Part shown: positions 16,101 through 23,284 of the stretch, piece after piece
Layout of the letters: each line of letters starts with the position of its first letter
Numbering within the stretch: position 1 is the stretch's first letter
Origin: a virus
DNA length: 37,673 nucleotides
Virus record (IMG/VR): IMGVR_UViG_3300042518_001378
Location: 1-37,673 of that record
Strand: one strand, 5' to 3'
Notes under the pieces: model-generated
What the model was told of the DNA's origin: nothing
The model's database searches: none
The model's input: the letters and a program-made list of their open reading frames with translations, nothing else
Program-made: the position numbers and the translations under genes

Positions 16101-17241
16101 CTCCCTCGTTGATTTTTTTGATCGGGTCGAATTGATTGTCGGCAATGTTGTAGAGTTCGCGGTAGACTTGCAGCCGGTCGAATTTCTTCTGCGCCTCGGC
16201 GGTCAGTTCGGTGCGTTCCTCGGGGGTGATCTCTTTGGCGTTGGATTGGTCGAACCCGGGGTAGACGGTCAGCTTGCCGGTGTCGGTATCTTTCCAGACC
16301 TTTGGTGCTTCCTTGAGAAGTTGCAGTTCAGAATAAGCGGAATCCTCCTGCATGACCATCGAACCGGATCGGAACATATTGAGCGTCCGACTCCATGATT
16401 CACCCCATTGCTCCAGAAATTCCTTGGGTTCCTGCCCTGCTTGCTTTGCTCCGAGAACCACGGCGGCATAGGCGCGGTCGCGAACCTCGGGCGGCATGGT
16501 TGCCAGCGTGTCAGCAAGCCCCTCGATTTCCTGCATGGATTTCGGATTGGTCTCCCCGGCCCGCTCGGTGTCCCGTCCGGTCACCGATGCCAGGTGATCG
16601 TAAACTTGCTTGAGCGGTTCGGAGTAGTTCCGAAGCATTCCTTCGGTCTCGGTGGCGTAATCCGATGCGGCTTGGAGTAACCCGGACTCCCAGCCCGCTG
16701 GTAATTTTTTGAGTTTCTCGGCGTTGCGTTCTTTCCAGATGCTGACGAGTTTCGGCACCTCGACCGCCGTGCCTTGGCCGATGCTATCGAACAACCCCAA
16801 GGCAATGTCCCCGGGGATTTCGTTGGCCGATTGAACCACCTCATTTCTGGACTGCACTCCCTGCTGGATAAGGCCAAAGGTTTCCTTTTCCGAGAGACCC
16901 TTTTTCCCAAATGCCTGCTGCGTCCAGATGTCACGCTTGGCCGGGTAAAGAAAGTTTTGGTCTTCCACCGTCTCACCAAGTTGGTTGGCGATGAACTGCC
17001 GATTGGCAATCCGGTAGCGGGATTCCTCTTCCAGATCGGAATACCCTTCATCCGAAATGTAATTATCGAAGTCGGTGTAAACTCGGGTGAGGTGATCCCA
17101 ATCCTGCTTGTTGCGCTCGGAATCTTTGGCATCGGCCCATGCTTCCAATGCCTTAGCCTTGGTGTTGTAGTCATCCCCGGTGGTGATGTCGATTTCGTTG
17201 TAAAGGCGAGCGGCAGTCTCGTCGTCGATGATATTGAGCAT
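10159..17241 (-). CDS. Giant polyvalent / ejection protein (2360 residues) with ParB-like and phosphoribosyltransferase-like modules
   Basis: It lies where T7-like phages encode gp16, the last internal virion protein, so it is probably packaged and ejected with the DNA. The N-terminal third is helical, with a glycine/alanine-rich membrane-like zone around residues 390-560. EEIHH lies near 778. Residues 933-1029 hold a ParB/sulfiredoxin-like module ending in DGRHRATAAKELG (1005-1017). Both sides of it carry an in-frame VSTDTN encoded by the 15-bp repeat (927-932, 1030-1035). A phosphoribosyltransferase-like module follows (~1048-1265), with PRPP-loop VEDVHNTGES (1177-1186) and LVPVPSTSGRN. The DNA of this module is markedly AT-richer than its neighbours. 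NYS linkers (TFNYSVG, DTNYSIG, ATNYSIA) bracket the modules. The C-terminal ~1000 residues are helical, with a hydrophobic end typical of large polyvalent protein-associated domains. Confidence 0.85.
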   Translation of the reverse strand: MLNIIDDETAARLYNEIDITTGDDYNTKAKALEAWADAKDSERNKQDWDHLTRVYTDFDNYISDEGYSDLEEESRYRIANRQFIANQLGETVEDQNFLYPAKRDIWTQQAFGKKGLSEKETFGLIQQGVQSRNEVVQSANEIPGDIALGLFDSIGQGTAVEVPKLVSIWKERNAEKLKKLPAGWESGLLQAASDYATETEGMLRNYSEPLKQVYDHLASVTGRDTERAGETNPKSMQEIEGLADTLATMPPEVRDRAYAAVVLGAKQAGQEPKEFLEQWGESWSRTLNMFRSGSMVMQEDSAYSELQLLKEAPKVWKDTDTGKLTVYPGFDQSNAKEITPEERTELTAEAQKKFDRLQVYRELYNIADNQFDPIKKINEGGFGGFMEAMAYGSPQALAYTGMALVPGVGPWMTGAAIYSEEYNKLRLDGVNPETARSIAAPSAILQSGLERVGAKMIFGKLPAFEKLMTKIGNPARVGRAGSAGIRFGTAVVGENIVEGTQDLVTPVVQDVAAALGADVPDVDWGSTLGQWGTSRLDVLAATIPGILIGTGVATMSDGKRFNDFNERLDLYRTFGMDEAAIKRVEDNQTPQDRQVALQSEYKKLTPNNIKAGISYMETKIDEAKSMQEDPTLPTITREQGENGKPVFVVRDEKGAVAYRSDDEQAAMSAITQLFKGQLLNERNVVVDLRNQWLAEDPTNVAIESDGITAQEKLEKLQAAGNVAQIEELHRRIATSPYKDTPYDQINILGEATVEDLGEMVFRGVITLNQNSRPEDAREEIHHVAVRKALMKGSVTLDTLKGWLDATETALPDKFPGLVRDNENDIVESLARVQRAYEDGKINADEEMALPASFVDYIKRMLKAFKEVLQRAVALRGAFKQGILPGDYESFLADSVGLNQQTMVDTTRERVGGELAQGTFNYSVGQRVSTDTNPYPMEQKGKWWANEDFAQRGGQIVTMSPDEFLSQVRPLEVDEASRDNIDDLKNMMQSGRKLDPLAIYADGKEDGRHRATAAKELGMDTIPVLDFRQPVSTDTNYSIGKTNRAEEMFTPVSSSSDVKGLRADKNAWVDGGYTLEGADSLVAKYYKPERYSKLPKDAILVPVPSTSGRNILPERLAASIAKNFGQPISFDELAVNTATKQSKHKLDFWQKLEDPVQYEPVFENIAKLRAMGRPIIIVEDVHNTGESWMEFARVLRNAGIDVQGVATLATTDARITSPRDIERISQKVSSATNRPLDEVLPLMQTLLGATYKQFFNKAEQAVSRSPKDSGRLVALAEGRASSIAKSNEPGTASENASTRGARGIASSLSSDTGKKDKEVVVDPDETTDPGATNYSIASQSEIDRVNRALGGMNRGPDERLKVYERAKQKFSKLMAWNSDELSAMADTGSDETQIRRNQLLQGFGELDAILQVLPPEVRGRVGGYTVLANIAPMDVFKDGVKVSEAKNMDGAIISAWMKEGQNIGQAGKQVSLPPGYTAKENLASKRADKALADFFRDRIKKIDTELEKVLVREYTEAIAKAVKQSRPKAGDNGVRKSTLGAETQKFADMVQRATLLDDEATPKRMAEIEAALANPDATAEDISALSEEWSILNTFGDLDNRSSETLAQGLDWLKGQLQMGREAWRIKEQARIDEQRARAAATIEWLGKGTAKKRNATKTTSQLASDLANHYLLSHASFEQFVTAIFPPEIAATWSDRLRKADEASQASEIRDRKGILDAVREGAKAANMSAGDAMLWLKGDQKNAVAYLEDRQVKDERIAIDLAQKIVTGEADRSKLNDADIETLRNELAALPADTQKEYVTIKRVIFRGKDVKLDMSRGKAIQYLLSWNQPDVQIKMRKEGWTDESAADLKALVNDPVSRSVINYLQSLYGKGAGIVNPVYSRMFGMTMPQVKNYAPTRFLNANDSKDIGLDGSHTATGTTPGFAKSRVTHSAKIAPEDALTVAQGHIAQQAHWVHFAELAREFRAILSNPEVRESIKQTHGESVLKDAELWADQLEQRGGNKARESTWMTTILGTVLSGKAVSSLGFSLKTLAMQLDSTIRFGLALDMRQIVSALSNPSTIVEDIQTVWESDAIQNRLQGGATAEARFLFSRYAGKPNFGAKIAEASMTPINWLDSAATSISSAIVYRANLNDALAAGMPENLAKQAALDAASQAIYRFAQPVSFGQKSIMENNGNVLAKTFFLFMSDPRLKTAILADAARGLATGQGNANEHIRRILVVETMAVLSHVVASAFRDVFSDDDDEEIWNLGGFAKAILLAPLQGFFFAGTVGELAISKLTGQKTFNSSTQNPLLSAMEQAVRAGNNLDDVFNLDDPDAMLKEWNNIFRSMALAPWLAAPAVLLNMVKPVYGLYQNATTEE
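14140..14154 (-). repeat. 15-bp dispersed repeat, copy c (in frame)
   Basis: GTTTCGACTGATACC inside the polyvalent gene, encoding V-S-T-D-T at residues 1030-1034. It marks the border between the ParB-like and phosphoribosyltransferase-like modules. Confidence 0.8.
14449..14463 (-). repeat. 15-bp dispersed repeat, copy d (in frame)
   Basis: GTTTCGACTGATACC, identical to copy c and in the same frame (residues 927-931). It marks the upstream border of the ParB-like module. Confidence 0.8.
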
Positions 17242-17246
17242 GTGGA

Positions 17247-18890
17247 TTAAGAGGACATCTCCGGAAGCGGAGTATCAAAATCGATCTTTTGGATTTCCTC
17301 CATGAGGTTGCTCTTGGAGGTTTTCTCTTCGGGTTTCTTGAGTTTCTGGCGGACATCTGCCGGGGTCACCGGCGCGGCAGGAGCGGCGGTTGGTGCGGGG
17401 TCTTCCCATGGCCAGCGCCAGCGGGTTTTTTCTTTTTGGAACTTTTGCAGTTCACGATCAAAGGAAATCAACGCATTGAAATGCTCGTAGACCTTGTTTT
17501 GGTCGGCGGCATCCTTCGGGTTGTTTTTCGCCCAAGTCTCCAAGGCGGTTTTGTATCCGGCAAATTTCTTCCCCGCAGCGATGTATTTATCGACTTCGTC
17601 TTGCGATGCGGGGAGTGCGCTTGTGCCTTTTTGAAATGTGCCGAATTGGCCTTGGTCAAACATTTGCTTGGCTTGGGCAATGGCTTCCTTAACCGGCGTG
17701 GTTTCCCCGGATTCGGTTGCCCGCTTGCGTAGGATCGACAAGGGTTCCTCCCGCTCGCCCTCGGGCAGTTGGAGGATCGTGTCGCGGATTTGCAAATACT
17801 CCTTCCGGTCTGTGTCGCTTGCCGGGTCGTAGGCATCGGCCAACGCAAATGCCATCGGTCGCATTTTCAACCCTTGCTCAATCTGCGCTGGGGTCTTGGC
17901 GAAAATGCCGAGCAGAGATTGGATTTTGTTTTCTGGCAGGACATCCTTCGCGTGTTCGCGGACTTCCTCAGGGGTGGAAAGTTGGCCTTTAATAATCAAG
18001 TCCACCGTGTCGTCATCAAATTGATTGCGGTAGCGGGTCGCCTCGTTGCGTGATTTTTCAAAAAATCGCACGGCATCGGATTTTTCCATCCATGAGTATT
18101 TCGAGGACTTGCCGTTTTTCACCGCTTCCTGCGCTTCTTTTTCGGAACCGATGGGATCGAGAATGATGTCGGATTCCACATTGGCCTCGCGCTGGACTTT
18201 GGCTTTGCGCTGCACATCGTCCAGCAACCGGGATTTCCAAAGAGTGGATTCCTCGGGGCTATGGATGCCTTTTTTGACCGACTCATCCATGACGGCAAAT
18301 GCTCCCTCGTAGTCCTCGTTTGCGATTTTCGCCAAGGCATTAGCCTCTTTATCTGCTCGGAATCCTTTGATCTCCTCTTTCTTGGCGAGGTTGTCGATCT
18401 TGAGCGAGGAAAGGGTAGACCACCGCTCAAGATAGGGAGCGACCTTTTCAGCGGCGTTGTTGCTGAACTTGATTTCTGCCAATTTCCGCTTGGCGTGATC
18501 TTGGTTTTGGTTCCACAGGTTGCCCCACTCTTCGACCGGCTTGCCGAGTTGCTCGGTTTGCTGTTTTTGAAAAGCAGACTCCAAGATTGTTTCGGCCCGG
18601 GAGATGTCCGCAGAGTCCTTGGCCTCGGCGAATTTCTGGCCCCACTTCATGGCGACATCGCCCAGCCCGCCGATGGAGTCGGCGAATTTGCCCATGGCGC
18701 GGGCTTCCTGCGAGAAGGCATCGAGTTCCAGAGTTTGGGTGAGCATCGACTGCGCGGCGTTTCGCATTCCGCCGGGGTCCACCATGGCAGCGCGGCCAAG
18801 TTGCGCGGCTTGCGGGGCGAGGATGCCGGTCGATGGCCCGAGGGCTTGCGGGCCTGCGTTAGGAATGTCGGCGAGTCGGATGGCGGGCAT
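17247..18890 (-). CDS. Internal virion protein, T7 gp15-like
   Basis: 547 residues, long and helical with many charged heptads (WGQKFAEAKDSADISRAE, AEIKFSNNAAEKVAPYLERW, AILDPIGSEKEAQEAV-type segments). It has a proline/alanine-rich linker (DPAPTAAPAAPVTPADV) before a short C-terminal tail. The order gp14-like, gp15-like, gp16-like downstream of the tail tube gene is that of T7-like phages, where these three form the ejectosome that conducts DNA across the cell envelope. Sequence identity to T7 gp15 is not evident; the call rests on order, length and helical make-up. The start shares one base with the previous stop. Confidence 0.7.
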   Translation of the reverse strand: MPAIRLADIPNAGPQALGPSTGILAPQAAQLGRAAMVDPGGMRNAAQSMLTQTLELDAFSQEARAMGKFADSIGGLGDVAMKWGQKFAEAKDSADISRAETILESAFQKQQTEQLGKPVEEWGNLWNQNQDHAKRKLAEIKFSNNAAEKVAPYLERWSTLSSLKIDNLAKKEEIKGFRADKEANALAKIANEDYEGAFAVMDESVKKGIHSPEESTLWKSRLLDDVQRKAKVQREANVESDIILDPIGSEKEAQEAVKNGKSSKYSWMEKSDAVRFFEKSRNEATRYRNQFDDDTVDLIIKGQLSTPEEVREHAKDVLPENKIQSLLGIFAKTPAQIEQGLKMRPMAFALADAYDPASDTDRKEYLQIRDTILQLPEGEREEPLSILRKRATESGETTPVKEAIAQAKQMFDQGQFGTFQKGTSALPASQDEVDKYIAAGKKFAGYKTALETWAKNNPKDAADQNKVYEHFNALISFDRELQKFQKEKTRWRWPWEDPAPTAAPAAPVTPADVRQKLKKPEEKTSKSNLMEEIQKIDFDTPLPEMSS

Positions 18891-19690
18891 TAGGATTTTG
18901 CTTTGTAGCCGTAGTAGTTCATTCCGGTGTTGGCGACAGAACCGACCCCGCTGGCGAGTGCGGAGTAGCCACCAATGGCGGTGGCGCGGGCGGTGGCGTT
19001 GCCGGACATTTGCTCGATGGCGGCTTGGCGCATGTTGATCCGGTAACCGGCCCCGGCGGCTTTCTCGGCGAACTGCGCGTCGTTGAAGCTGATCTGCGCG
19101 GCTTTTTTGTTCATCGCCGAGGCGAAGAGTTCGGAATTCAAATTGAAATCGCCGACGAGTTCGTTCATCCCGGCCTCGTAGCGTTTTTTCTCGGAGGAGA
19201 GATTGGCGAGGAGACGGGTATCGGCGACCTGCATTTCAAAGATACTGGCGGTATCAGCCAAAACTGCAAGAGGCGATCCCTCGGTGGTCACTCCCCCGGC
19301 AGCGTATTGGGAGCGTTGGAGTCCGAGGATGCGCGCCTTCTCGGCGCGGATGCGGTCGGCCTGCTCGCGGGCTTGGCGATCCTCGCCATCGGCTTGGGCG
19401 CGGAGTTGCTGGGATTGCTGCTGAACAAGGACATTGTTCATGTTCGCCTGGTCGGCCTGCGACTGCGCGTTGAACATGGACATCTGCGAATTGAACTGAT
19501 CCGCCTGCGCGGCCCGCTCCGCTGCCATGCGCTGCCATGAGGCGTTCTGCTCGTTCTGGATGCGGTTGTATTCGGCGATGGCGGCTTGCGATTTCGATTG
19601 CTCGCTGGCCGAATACATCGCGATGCCGGTCGAGGCGGCGGTGGCCAGCGCAGATATTACCAACATTGTTGTTAACCCCCCGTCAGCCAT
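18890..19690 (-). CDS. Internal virion protein, T7 gp14-like
   Basis: 266 residues. An N-terminal hydrophobic helix (TTMLVISALATAASTGIAMY) is followed by a long Gln/Ala-rich coiled coil (QSQADQANMNNVLVQQQS to DRIRAEKARILGLQRSQYA). Next comes the diagnostic AAGGVTTEGSPLAVLADTA segment seen in gp14-like proteins of many podoviruses, and a Gly/Ala-rich C-terminus (ALASGVGSVANTGMNYYG). In T7, gp14 forms the outer-membrane part of the DNA ejection channel. The 15-bp repeat variant e lies within the AVLADTA codons. Confidence 0.78.
   Translation of the reverse strand: MADGGLTTMLVISALATAASTGIAMYSASEQSKSQAAIAEYNRIQNEQNASWQRMAAERAAQADQFNSQMSMFNAQSQADQANMNNVLVQQQSQQLRAQADGEDRQAREQADRIRAEKARILGLQRSQYAAGGVTTEGSPLAVLADTASIFEMQVADTRLLANLSSEKKRYEAGMNELVGDFNLNSELFASAMNKKAAQISFNDAQFAEKAAGAGYRINMRQAAIEQMSGNATARATAIGGYSALASGVGSVANTGMNYYGYKAKS
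19250..19264 (-). repeat. 15-bp dispersed repeat, variant copy e
   Basis: GTTTTGGCTGATACC, one mismatch from the consensus, in frame inside the gp14-like gene (V-L-A-D-T). It could be a chance match caused by the conserved protein motif. Confidence 0.4.
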
Positions 19691-20099
19691 TAGAAACCTC
19701 CTCAGTTGGTGTCATAAGAAAAACTTGGTCGCGATTGGCTTCGCGGAACCCCTGCCGCTCCAGCACCCGGGCTATGCCGGGGTATGTGAAGACCGCCATG
19801 GTGTGGTAGCCGAAATCCTTGGCGATTTTTTTGAGGCAAGCCACGCAATGTTTGAAGGCAAGCATCGCGGTTTTCAAGGAAAGGCCGGGGGCGCTGACGG
19901 CATGTTCGGCCATGCACATCCCACAGGAATTGTCCATGTGGAGGAAGAGTGCGGAGACCGGCTTGCCGTCGATCTCGCAGACGACTCCGCATTTCGGGAG
20001 CATCGGCTCCGGGCGGCGGTGCTTGCCGTGGGCGTGCCACCACTCCGAGAGCATCTCGTAGTCGGTCGGTTCGTAGTGGCGGATGTGAATGTCACTCAT
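19683..20099 (-). CDS. GNAT-like acetyltransferase-fold protein in the virion module
   Basis: 138 residues from the ATG at 20099, which overlaps the tail tube stop by 8 bases. N-terminal IHIRHYEPTDYEMLSEWW is typical of a GNAT first strand and helix. VVCEIDGKPVSALFLHM matches strands 2-4, and PGIARVLERQGFREAN matches the C-terminal helix and strand of GNAT enzymes. The usual Q/RxxGxG/A acetyl-CoA loop is not evident; instead there is LSLKTAMLAFKHCVACLKK. Small GNAT-like proteins are common beside gp12-like genes in related phages. It may modify a host or virion protein, or be a fold-only structural part. Cysteines are enriched (SCGMC, HCVAC). Confidence 0.6.
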   Translation of the reverse strand: MSDIHIRHYEPTDYEMLSEWWHAHGKHRRPEPMLPKCGVVCEIDGKPVSALFLHMDNSCGMCMAEHAVSAPGLSLKTAMLAFKHCVACLKKIAKDFGYHTMAVFTYPGIARVLERQGFREANRDQVFLMTPTEEVSNG

Positions 20100-23000
20100 T
20101 GCCGTAGGCGTCCCATTTGGGAAGGATCGAGATGATGCACATTGGGTAAGGTTCGGTCTGGCGGACATCGACATCGGCGTCGATGCCGAACGCTCCGCCG
20201 AGGATGATCTTTTGGTCGCCCGTGGTGGTCGTCGGGGCGAGAGCATACCATGTTCCATTATTTGTGCGAACTTCGCCGCCTCTGGATTTGAGTGTGCGGA
20301 CGACGATCTGGTGGATGCGCTTCTTGCGCGACTGCGCGGTGCCGTCCTCGAAATCGGCATCGAGCTTCATGGGGCGCAGCGTGGAGGTATAGGGCTGGCC
20401 GACATAGCCTGCGGCGGCTTGGGGAACGGTGATCGCTCCGCTGGCGACCGTGCGGGTCACGGGGGATTGGCCGTCTTGCATGACGGTGACGGTTTTTCCT
20501 TCCAGATGCGCGAGACCGGAAATCGTGCGATTCGCCGCCCCGGAGGCAAAAGCGACATGCCCATCGAGGTAGCGGTATTCCTTGGCGGTCTGTTCATCGA
20601 TGTGTTTGCGCCACAGCAACGGGAATCGCTCCACCGTGCGAATCGTCGCGGCGGCATTTCCGGTGTAGGTGAAGATTCCACTGCTCAAAGATGAGACCGG
20701 CGCGGAGAAACTGCCATTCACCACGACGACTTGCGTGGTGTTTGGGGTGATCGAGGAATTGGCGATGCCCAGCGACTCGCCGATCAAGCTGCCGATGGTG
20801 AAGGTGTTTCCGCTTGGGTTGGACAGAACAACATAGGTTTCCGTGGACGAAATGTTCGATCCGGCGGGGAGATTCGTGAACTGGACTCTTTGACCGGCGA
20901 CGATGCCGACATAGCGTTTCACGACCATCCAGATTTCATCCTCGGTGCCGTTCCCGTAGATGGTAGCGACCGATTCCACATCGGCATCGCCGAGCGTGTG
21001 GCGGTGCCAGCCGACGACTTTCTGATCGCGCTCGTAGGTCATGGCGATGAGGGTGCCGTCTCCGCGAACGCACCAGAGGACCGCATCGGGTTGTTGCTGG
21101 TAGGCAATGTCCACGATCTCCCCGGAGGTGATGTGTTCGGCCAGCAAGGTCAAATCCGGCGCGACCCAGCCGTCCTTGTTGAGTTCGTAGACCAACTCGC
21201 GAACCTTGCGTCCGTTGCGCTGGACGAAGAGGAGGACATCGTTGACGAGCGCGGCCTTCATATATTTTGACCCGTAGGAGGATTGCCGGTTCGCCTGCAC
21301 ATTCGTTGCCGAGAGCGCCTGCGTGGAATCGGCGCTGCCAATCGTCCACTCGTCGCCGGATGTCCCGATGAGGAGTTGGCTTTGGCTATACATCCAATTG
21401 ATGCGGTTGCCCTCCGAGGCCGCGAGCGTGAACTGCACGGCATCAGCGGCGGTCGTGCCGGTCTGGAAATTTTCAAAATCATCGATGGCGCTGCACCAAA
21501 TGGTATTTGGCTGGGTGGATGTGCCGCCATAGCAGAGGCGTTGCTCATGCATGGCGACCGAGCGCGGGTAGCCGGTTTGTCCAGAAAAGCCGGGCTCGGT
21601 CCAAAGGGTTGTTTTTTTATTATTAAGCGAATTCTCTCCCAGCCATTCCGTCACGGTTGCTGATGCCGTGAGTCCATTGGTTGCTACCGAGTTGATTTCA
21701 ACGATTCCGCCTGTCGAGTAATTTGAATTGGAAAGAAGGGCGCGGGCTTTTGTGTCGAGAGTGTAGGTAAAAGTTCCGTTACTTAAACTGCTCAAAGTTA
21801 AAAGGGAAACGCTCACGACCCCCGATTTAATAATGACCGATGTCTCCCCTGCGTAAATTCCGTTGTTTGGGACGGAAATACTGGTATTGTCCAAATTTTG
21901 GATTTGGAATGTGTTGCCGCTGACATTTTTTACCGTGTAAGTGTTTGAAGATTTTAGTGCGCTAGTCGAAGGGAGTAAGGTGAATTGGACTTCTTGCCCG
22001 TTGGCAATTGGGTTGTTGTGGGTGCTAACCCAAATCTTTAGTCCGCATCGGTCGGCCTCATTTCCGCTGGCAAGAATATTTTTGTCGGCAGCGACATCGT
22101 ATTCCCGGACGACCTCCATCTGTGAAAGGTTTTCAATTTCAGCGGTGCCAGAGGTGCCGCCGGAATTTGCCACCGAAATTGTGTAAGCGTTGTCGTTTGT
22201 GACCGTGATGGAATACGGAATGGTCGTATCCAAAGGCGATCCGCTGACGATGTGAACGAAGTCGCCTGTTTGGTAGCCGTGGTCGGTATGGGAAATCGTG
22301 GCAGTCGTTCCAGACCGAGTGAAACTTTTTTTGATCGGGCCTTTTTTCCACACTTCGTTAGGTATCCGCATGAGGCGGAGGGTGGCGTTCCAGATACCGC
22401 TGGTGCTGAAATCCCACGCTCCAATGGTATCGAGGGACTTGCTCACGCCCACGGCGTTGATTGTGTATTCTGTAAACGCAGTGAGTCGTTTCCATTTCAA
22501 GTCCCAACGGGTGTTGACATGGCCGGATTTGAAAATTGGATCGCTTGCGGTGAGCGTCACGGTGCCTTGATTGCTGCTGGAAGAAATCGTGGTGTCGGTG
22601 CTGTTTCGTTGCAGTTGTGGCGGGAAGTCCCAAGCGACCTCCGCGAATGTCCAGTTGTTATCTGCGAGGCGCGAGAGTTTGTAGGGGGGGTAGTTCGCAT
22701 GCGCGAAATACATGATGTCGTTGATCTGGACATATTGAATTTCGCGCAGGTCGGCTCCCACATAAGGATGAGTGACTTCCAAAGTCCCGCCCGAGGTGTT
22801 GGTCTGCAAGGCTCCCGTGGAGGGATTCCAGAATCTCATGTAGCCCACGCCCATTTCGATGAGGAACCGGGTGGTGGTGGAGAAGTTGAACCCGATCAAG
22901 CGAACTTCGCCAACCGTGACAAATTTTGTCGTGCCAAGGAATTGCGTCCCGGGGCGGCGGATGACGCCTCCGTAGGGGAGGATTTGGAAGTTCTCTAAAA

Positions 23001-23100
23001 CGCGGCAGGCGCTGCGGTATTTCTCCAAGCTCGTCCGGGCGTCGATGAAGGGCGAGACTTCACCGGCGTTGAACGAGGGATAGAAATCGAACTTCGGCAT
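20092..23100 (-). CDS. Tail tubular protein B (T7 gp12-like nozzle protein) with inserted repeat domains
   Basis: 1002 residues. The N-terminus (FNAGEVSPFIDARTSLEKY, then ENFQILPYGGVIRRPGTQFL) is diagnostic of gp12-like nozzle proteins. Propeller blade segments follow (WSAIDDFENF-type: TIWCSAIDDFENFQTG, LLIGTSGDEWTIGS, DEIWMVVKR). T7 gp12 is about 790 residues; the excess is explained by inserted beta-domains. One near 265-330 (SHTDHGYQTGDFVHI). Two related copies follow: GQEVQFTLLPSTSALKSS with SGNTFQI, and GQRVQFTNLPAGSNISST with SGNTFTI. Each copy ends in NGTFTYT or SGIFTYT. The second copy interrupts the conserved stretch between DEIWMVVKR and RTVERF. It forms the tail nozzle and closes the tube. 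Confidence 0.88.
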   Translation of the reverse strand: MPKFDFYPSFNAGEVSPFIDARTSLEKYRSACRVLENFQILPYGGVIRRPGTQFLGTTKFVTVGEVRLIGFNFSTTTRFLIEMGVGYMRFWNPSTGALQTNTSGGTLEVTHPYVGADLREIQYVQINDIMYFAHANYPPYKLSRLADNNWTFAEVAWDFPPQLQRNSTDTTISSSSNQGTVTLTASDPIFKSGHVNTRWDLKWKRLTAFTEYTINAVGVSKSLDTIGAWDFSTSGIWNATLRLMRIPNEVWKKGPIKKSFTRSGTTATISHTDHGYQTGDFVHIVSGSPLDTTIPYSITVTNDNAYTISVANSGGTSGTAEIENLSQMEVVREYDVAADKNILASGNEADRCGLKIWVSTHNNPIANGQEVQFTLLPSTSALKSSNTYTVKNVSGNTFQIQNLDNTSISVPNNGIYAGETSVIIKSGVVSVSLLTLSSLSNGTFTYTLDTKARALLSNSNYSTGGIVEINSVATNGLTASATVTEWLGENSLNNKKTTLWTEPGFSGQTGYPRSVAMHEQRLCYGGTSTQPNTIWCSAIDDFENFQTGTTAADAVQFTLAASEGNRINWMYSQSQLLIGTSGDEWTIGSADSTQALSATNVQANRQSSYGSKYMKAALVNDVLLFVQRNGRKVRELVYELNKDGWVAPDLTLLAEHITSGEIVDIAYQQQPDAVLWCVRGDGTLIAMTYERDQKVVGWHRHTLGDADVESVATIYGNGTEDEIWMVVKRYVGIVAGQRVQFTNLPAGSNISSTETYVVLSNPSGNTFTIGSLIGESLGIANSSITPNTTQVVVVNGSFSAPVSSLSSGIFTYTGNAAATIRTVERFPLLWRKHIDEQTAKEYRYLDGHVAFASGAANRTISGLAHLEGKTVTVMQDGQSPVTRTVASGAITVPQAAAGYVGQPYTSTLRPMKLDADFEDGTAQSRKKRIHQIVVRTLKSRGGEVRTNNGTWYALAPTTTTGDQKIILGGAFGIDADVDVRQTEPYPMCIISILPKWDAYGNE

Positions 23101-23101
23101 G

Positions 23102-23284
23102 CTACTTTTTCAGATCGCGGAGGATTTTGACTAGGGTGACGAGGCCAACGGCGAACCCGATGGTGACCGAAGCGAATCGCATCCACGCTTCCAGATGCGG
23201 AAGCATGGAGTAAATCGCCGCGCCGATGGAGGTGGCGCTGCCGACGAGGCCGGTGGCTGCGGATTTGAGTTGGTCGCTATTCAT
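23102..23284 (-). CDS. Small membrane protein, second holin candidate
   Basis: 60 residues (MNSDQLKSAATGLVGS). A Gly/Ala-rich first segment (AATGLVGSATSIGAAIYSML) and a second span (FASVTIGFAVGLVTLVKIL) end in a basic tail RDLKK. The layout resembles class II holins of T7-like phages, where the holin gene lies after the fibre gene. It begins inside the stop of the fibre gene (TAATG). Either this or the protein at 9950-10120 may be the true holin, or the two may be a holin/antiholin pair. Confidence 0.6.
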   Translation of the reverse strand: MNSDQLKSAATGLVGSATSIGAAIYSMLPHLEAWMRFASVTIGFAVGLVTLVKILRDLKK

